Position numbers and translations under genes: made by a program. A stretch of DNA of 6,100 nt. Origin: Acidobacteriota bacterium. Lineage in GTDB: Bacteria > Acidobacteriota > Terriglobia > Acidiferrales > UBA7541. Position 1 is the first letter of the stretch. Every line of letters starts with the position of its first letter. The notes under the pieces were generated by a model. That model was not told where the DNA came from, searched no databases, and saw only the letters and a program-made list of their open reading frames with translations. Of the stretch, positions 6,017 to 6,100 are shown piece by piece. The stretch covers positions 1 through 6,100 of the forward strand of contig QHYO01000506.1 of NCBI GenBank assembly GCA_003224135.1, in the 5' to 3' direction.

Positions 6017-6100
6017 GTGGCGTCCACTCCGCTAACCATCGTTGTCGGTGCAGGAATTTCCGGTCTCACGTGCGCACATGCACTGAACAAATCGGGTCAA
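6017..6100 (+). CDS. hemG: FAD-dependent protoporphyrinogen/coproporphyrinogen oxidase, N-terminus only (cut by window edge)
   Basis: Only 28 codons are visible, starting at GTG 6017, 3 nt after the ancestral hemN stop. After a short lead the sequence reads TIVVGAGISGLTCAHALNKSG, a textbook dinucleotide-binding GxGxxG fold for FAD at the start of a flavin amine-oxidase-type protein. In this position, after hemE and hemN, it is most likely the HemY-type oxidase that removes six electrons from protoporphyrinogen IX using oxygen. This gene is often labelled hemG or hemY in annotations. It could also be the related coproporphyrinogen oxidase (CgoX). The fragment alone cannot separate these, nor exclude another FAD oxidoreductase; operon context carries the call. 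No clear ribosome site precedes it, so it probably relies on coupling to hemN translation, which the premature hemN stop may disturb. Confidence 0.75.
   Translation, partial: MASTPLTIVVGAGISGLTCAHALNKSGQ

Overview
The window is a compact heme-biosynthesis locus from a moderately GC-rich bacterium. Seven genes sit in two divergent transcription units around one intergenic region of about 180 bp. No mobile element, RNA gene, CRISPR array or clear terminator was seen. Gene order, the style of the HemN and HemE proteins and the frequent GTG starts suggest a soil-type Acidobacteriota. That assignment is an inference from memory of similar clusters and is only moderately secure.

Leftward unit (minus strand, from about 3385 down to 1): a CcsA/HemX-like eight-helix membrane protein, then hemA (glutamyl-tRNA reductase), hemC (hydroxymethylbilane synthase) and hemD (uroporphyrinogen-III synthase, cut by the left edge). 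The gap between ccsA and hemA is 28 nt. hemA/hemC overlap by 4 nt (GTGA) and hemC/hemD by 8 nt (GTGGCTGA), so the last three genes look translationally coupled. The unit covers the first committed C5-pathway step and the two steps that build and close the tetrapyrrole ring.

Rightward unit (plus strand, from 3563): hemE (uroporphyrinogen decarboxylase), hemN (oxygen-independent coproporphyrinogen dehydrogenase) and the first 28 codons of an FAD-dependent protoporphyrinogen/coproporphyrinogen oxidase (hemG/hemY type). hemB, hemL and a ferrochelatase gene are not visible here.

The main anomaly is in hemN. Its reading frame stops at a TAA (5846-5848) after 401 codons. The same frame then continues for 54 codons with the unmistakable HemN C-terminal end and stops 3 nt before the next gene. 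Compared with the E. coli protein as I remember it, about 13 residues are missing exactly at the stop. The simplest reading is an in-frame deletion of about 39 bp that created a stop codon at its junction, so hemN looks recently broken or mis-assembled.

The second point of interest is the divergent control region. It holds two copies of the palindrome CAACGTTG, one close to each start codon (ccsA and hemE). It also has an 8-bp perfect inverted repeat that would form a hairpin just before the ccsA start codon. These are candidate shared regulatory sites, unproven. All other genes look intact and ordinary.
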